From Bacillus alveayuensis (GTDB lineage: Bacteria > Bacillota > Bacilli > Bacillales > Aeribacillaceae): a DNA stretch of 64,000 nucleotides. The translations under genes were made by a program, and so were the position numbers. The stretch lies in assembly GCA_030812955.1 (NCBI GenBank), contig JAUSTR010000007.1, positions 1 through 64,000 of the forward strand, read 5' to 3'. The notes under the pieces were generated by a model. It had not been told where the DNA came from, made no database searches, and worked only from the letters and a program-made list of their open reading frames with translations. Shown one piece after another: positions 62,803-64,000 of this stretch. Each line of letters begins with the position of its first letter. Within the stretch, counting starts at the first letter, position 1.

Positions 62803-64000
62803 ATGAAAATATTAGCTATTACCTCTTGTCCTAACGGGATTGCTCATACGTATATGGCAGCTGAAAATCTTCAAAAGGCTGCGGATCAACTTGGAGTTGA
62901 AATGAAGGTTGAAACACAAGGGTCCATTGGAGTAGAAAATGAGTTAACGAAACAAGAAATTGAAGAAGCAGATGGAATTATTATTGCTGCTGATAAGACC
63001 GTTGATAAATCGCGATTTGTCGGAAAAAAATTACTTGAAGTTGGCGTTCAAGAAGGAATTCGCCATCCAGAAAAACTGATTCAGCGTTTCATTGATGGAA
63101 ATGTCGAAGTGTATCAATCAGGCGTCAAATCTGTAGAAGAATATAAAAAGGAAATGAAAGCAAAACAAAATCCTGTTTACCGCCATTTAATGAACGGTGT
63201 CTCTTATATGATTCCGTTTGTTGTCGTAGGTGGTCTTTTGATCGCCTTATCGCTCGCAATTGGTGGCGACCCGACAGGTGAAGGCTTGCAAGTAAAAAGC
63301 GAATTTTGGAATTCTGTCTTAAATGTTGGGGTTGCCGGCTTTACATTTATGGTTCCGATTCTCGCTGGATTCATTGCCATGAGTATTGCTGACCGACCTG
63401 GTTTAGCACCTGGGATGATCGGCGGTTATATTGCAGCGAATGGAAGTTTTTATGGCAGCGAAGCAGGAGCTGGATTTTTAGGCGGTATTGTTGCTGGTTT
63501 TATTGCAGGTTATGTAGCAAAATGGATTAAAACTTGGAAAGTTCCGAAAGCCATTCAACCAATCATGCCGATTTTAATTATTCCAATTTTAAGTACGTTA
63601 GTCGTAGCAGCACTATTTATTTTCATAATTGGACAACCGATTTCTGGCATTATGAGTGGTTTAACGGATTTCTTAAATAGTATGCAAGGTGCTAGCAGCA
63701 TCGTACTTGCCATGATTTTAGGTGCTATGATTGCCTTTGATATGGGAGGACCTGTCAACAAAGTAGCATTCTTGTTCGGGGCATCGATGATTAGTGAAGG
63801 AAACCCTTATATCATGGGAGCAATTGCAACAGCTATTTGTATTCCACCGTTAGGAATGGGTCTTGCAACATTGTTAAATAAGAAAAAATACGAAAAAGAA
63901 GAACTGGAAGCTGGTAAGGCTGCTTTAGCGATGGGTCTTGTAGGTATTACAGAAGGCGCGATTCCATTTGCGGCAAAGGATCCATTGCGCGTCATTCCAT
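62803..64000 (+). CDS. PTS fructose/mannose-type EIIBC, partial
   Basis: The open frame runs off the window end after 399 codons. EIIB begins at the N-terminus with ILAITSCPNGIAHTYMAA (Cys9 the phosphorylation site; NG in place of the commoner TG) and ends near residue 110. The EIIC membrane domain starts around RHLMNGVSYMIPFVVVGGLL, with GPVNKVAFLFGASM, MSIADRPGLAPGMIGGY and GLVGITEGAIPFAAKDP, a fructose-family signature. AAAGGAGGGAATTCGA precedes the ATG. The substrate may be fructose or mannose. Confidence 0.88.
   Translation, partial: MKILAITSCPNGIAHTYMAAENLQKAADQLGVEMKVETQGSIGVENELTKQEIEEADGIIIAADKTVDKSRFVGKKLLEVGVQEGIRHPEKLIQRFIDGNVEVYQSGVKSVEEYKKEMKAKQNPVYRHLMNGVSYMIPFVVVGGLLIALSLAIGGDPTGEGLQVKSEFWNSVLNVGVAGFTFMVPILAGFIAMSIADRPGLAPGMIGGYIAANGSFYGSEAGAGFLGGIVAGFIAGYVAKWIKTWKVPKAIQPIMPILIIPILSTLVVAALFIFIIGQPISGIMSGLTDFLNSMQGASSIVLAMILGAMIAFDMGGPVNKVAFLFGASMISEGNPYIMGAIATAICIPPLGMGLATLLNKKKYEKEELEAGKAALAMGLVGITEGAIPFAAKDPLRVIP

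Overview
The window looks like a chromosomal segment of a low-GC Gram-positive bacterium of the Bacillaceae. The grounds are strong AAGGAGG-type ribosome binding sites, frequent TTG/GTG starts, sigma-A and sigma-54 promoters, a CcpA-type cre site, a sortase-D-type LPDTA anchor, and YhgE, YhcR/YfkN, YerA and AcoR-like proteins. No rRNA, tRNA or CRISPR array was seen. Genus and species cannot be fixed from the sequence alone.

Layout. 1-2.9 kb is a graveyard of gene remnants (a TPR/ST7-like fragment, an aldehyde dehydrogenase scrap, an IS3-family transposase) around one intact effector-binding-domain gene, ending in a 21-bp tandem array. 2.9-18.3 kb is an aerobic phenylacetyl-CoA (Paa) type aromatic degradation region. 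It has one operon with a PaaD zinc ribbon, two 3-hydroxyacyl-CoA dehydrogenases, a thiolase and an aldehyde dehydrogenase; then paaX with a metallo-hydrolase; then paaA-paaD-paaB-paaC with two enoyl-CoA hydratases; then a benzoate-CoA-ligase-type ligase, a thioesterase, a YerA-like amidohydrolase and a ferredoxin. The first operon and the paaA operon share a promoter/operator layout.

18.5-29.8 kb is a sugar-acid (hexuronate/aldonate) region: a LacI-family regulator with four palindromic operators, 2-keto-3-deoxygluconate kinase, a hexulose-phosphate synthase/isomerase pair, an Ldh-family dehydrogenase, a TRAP transporter, a zinc dehydrogenase, KDPG aldolase, mannonate dehydratase and a mannonate oxidoreductase. 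Together these can take fructuronate or mannonate to pyruvate and glyceraldehyde 3-phosphate. 30-34 kb holds a second 21-bp array, a metallo-hydrolase, an endonuclease I gene bracketed by two MITEs, a TnpB scrap and a Gfo/Idh/MocA oxidoreductase.

34.5-43 kb is a sigma-54-controlled locus: an activator, then two DUF917 plus hydantoinase/oxoprolinase pairs around an NCS1-type permease. 43.5-49.3 kb, on the minus strand, is an acetoin-dehydrogenase-like complex (E1 alpha, E1 beta, E2) with its AcoR-like activator, a sigma-54 promoter, two activator sites and a cre-like site. 49.7-52.2 kb is decayed coiled-coil and nagA material, a NERD protein and a third 21-bp array. 52.3-60.4 kb encodes a YhgE/Pip membrane protein and a very large cell-wall-anchored nuclease/5'-nucleotidase. 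60.7-64 kb starts a fructose/mannose-type PTS locus with its PRD regulator.

The mobile background is distinctive. One MITE family (GGCTCTTTTC/GGCTGTTTTC ends, 8-bp target duplications) occurs four times essentially complete, once truncated and perhaps once degenerate. The 21-bp arrays occur at three separate intergenic sites.
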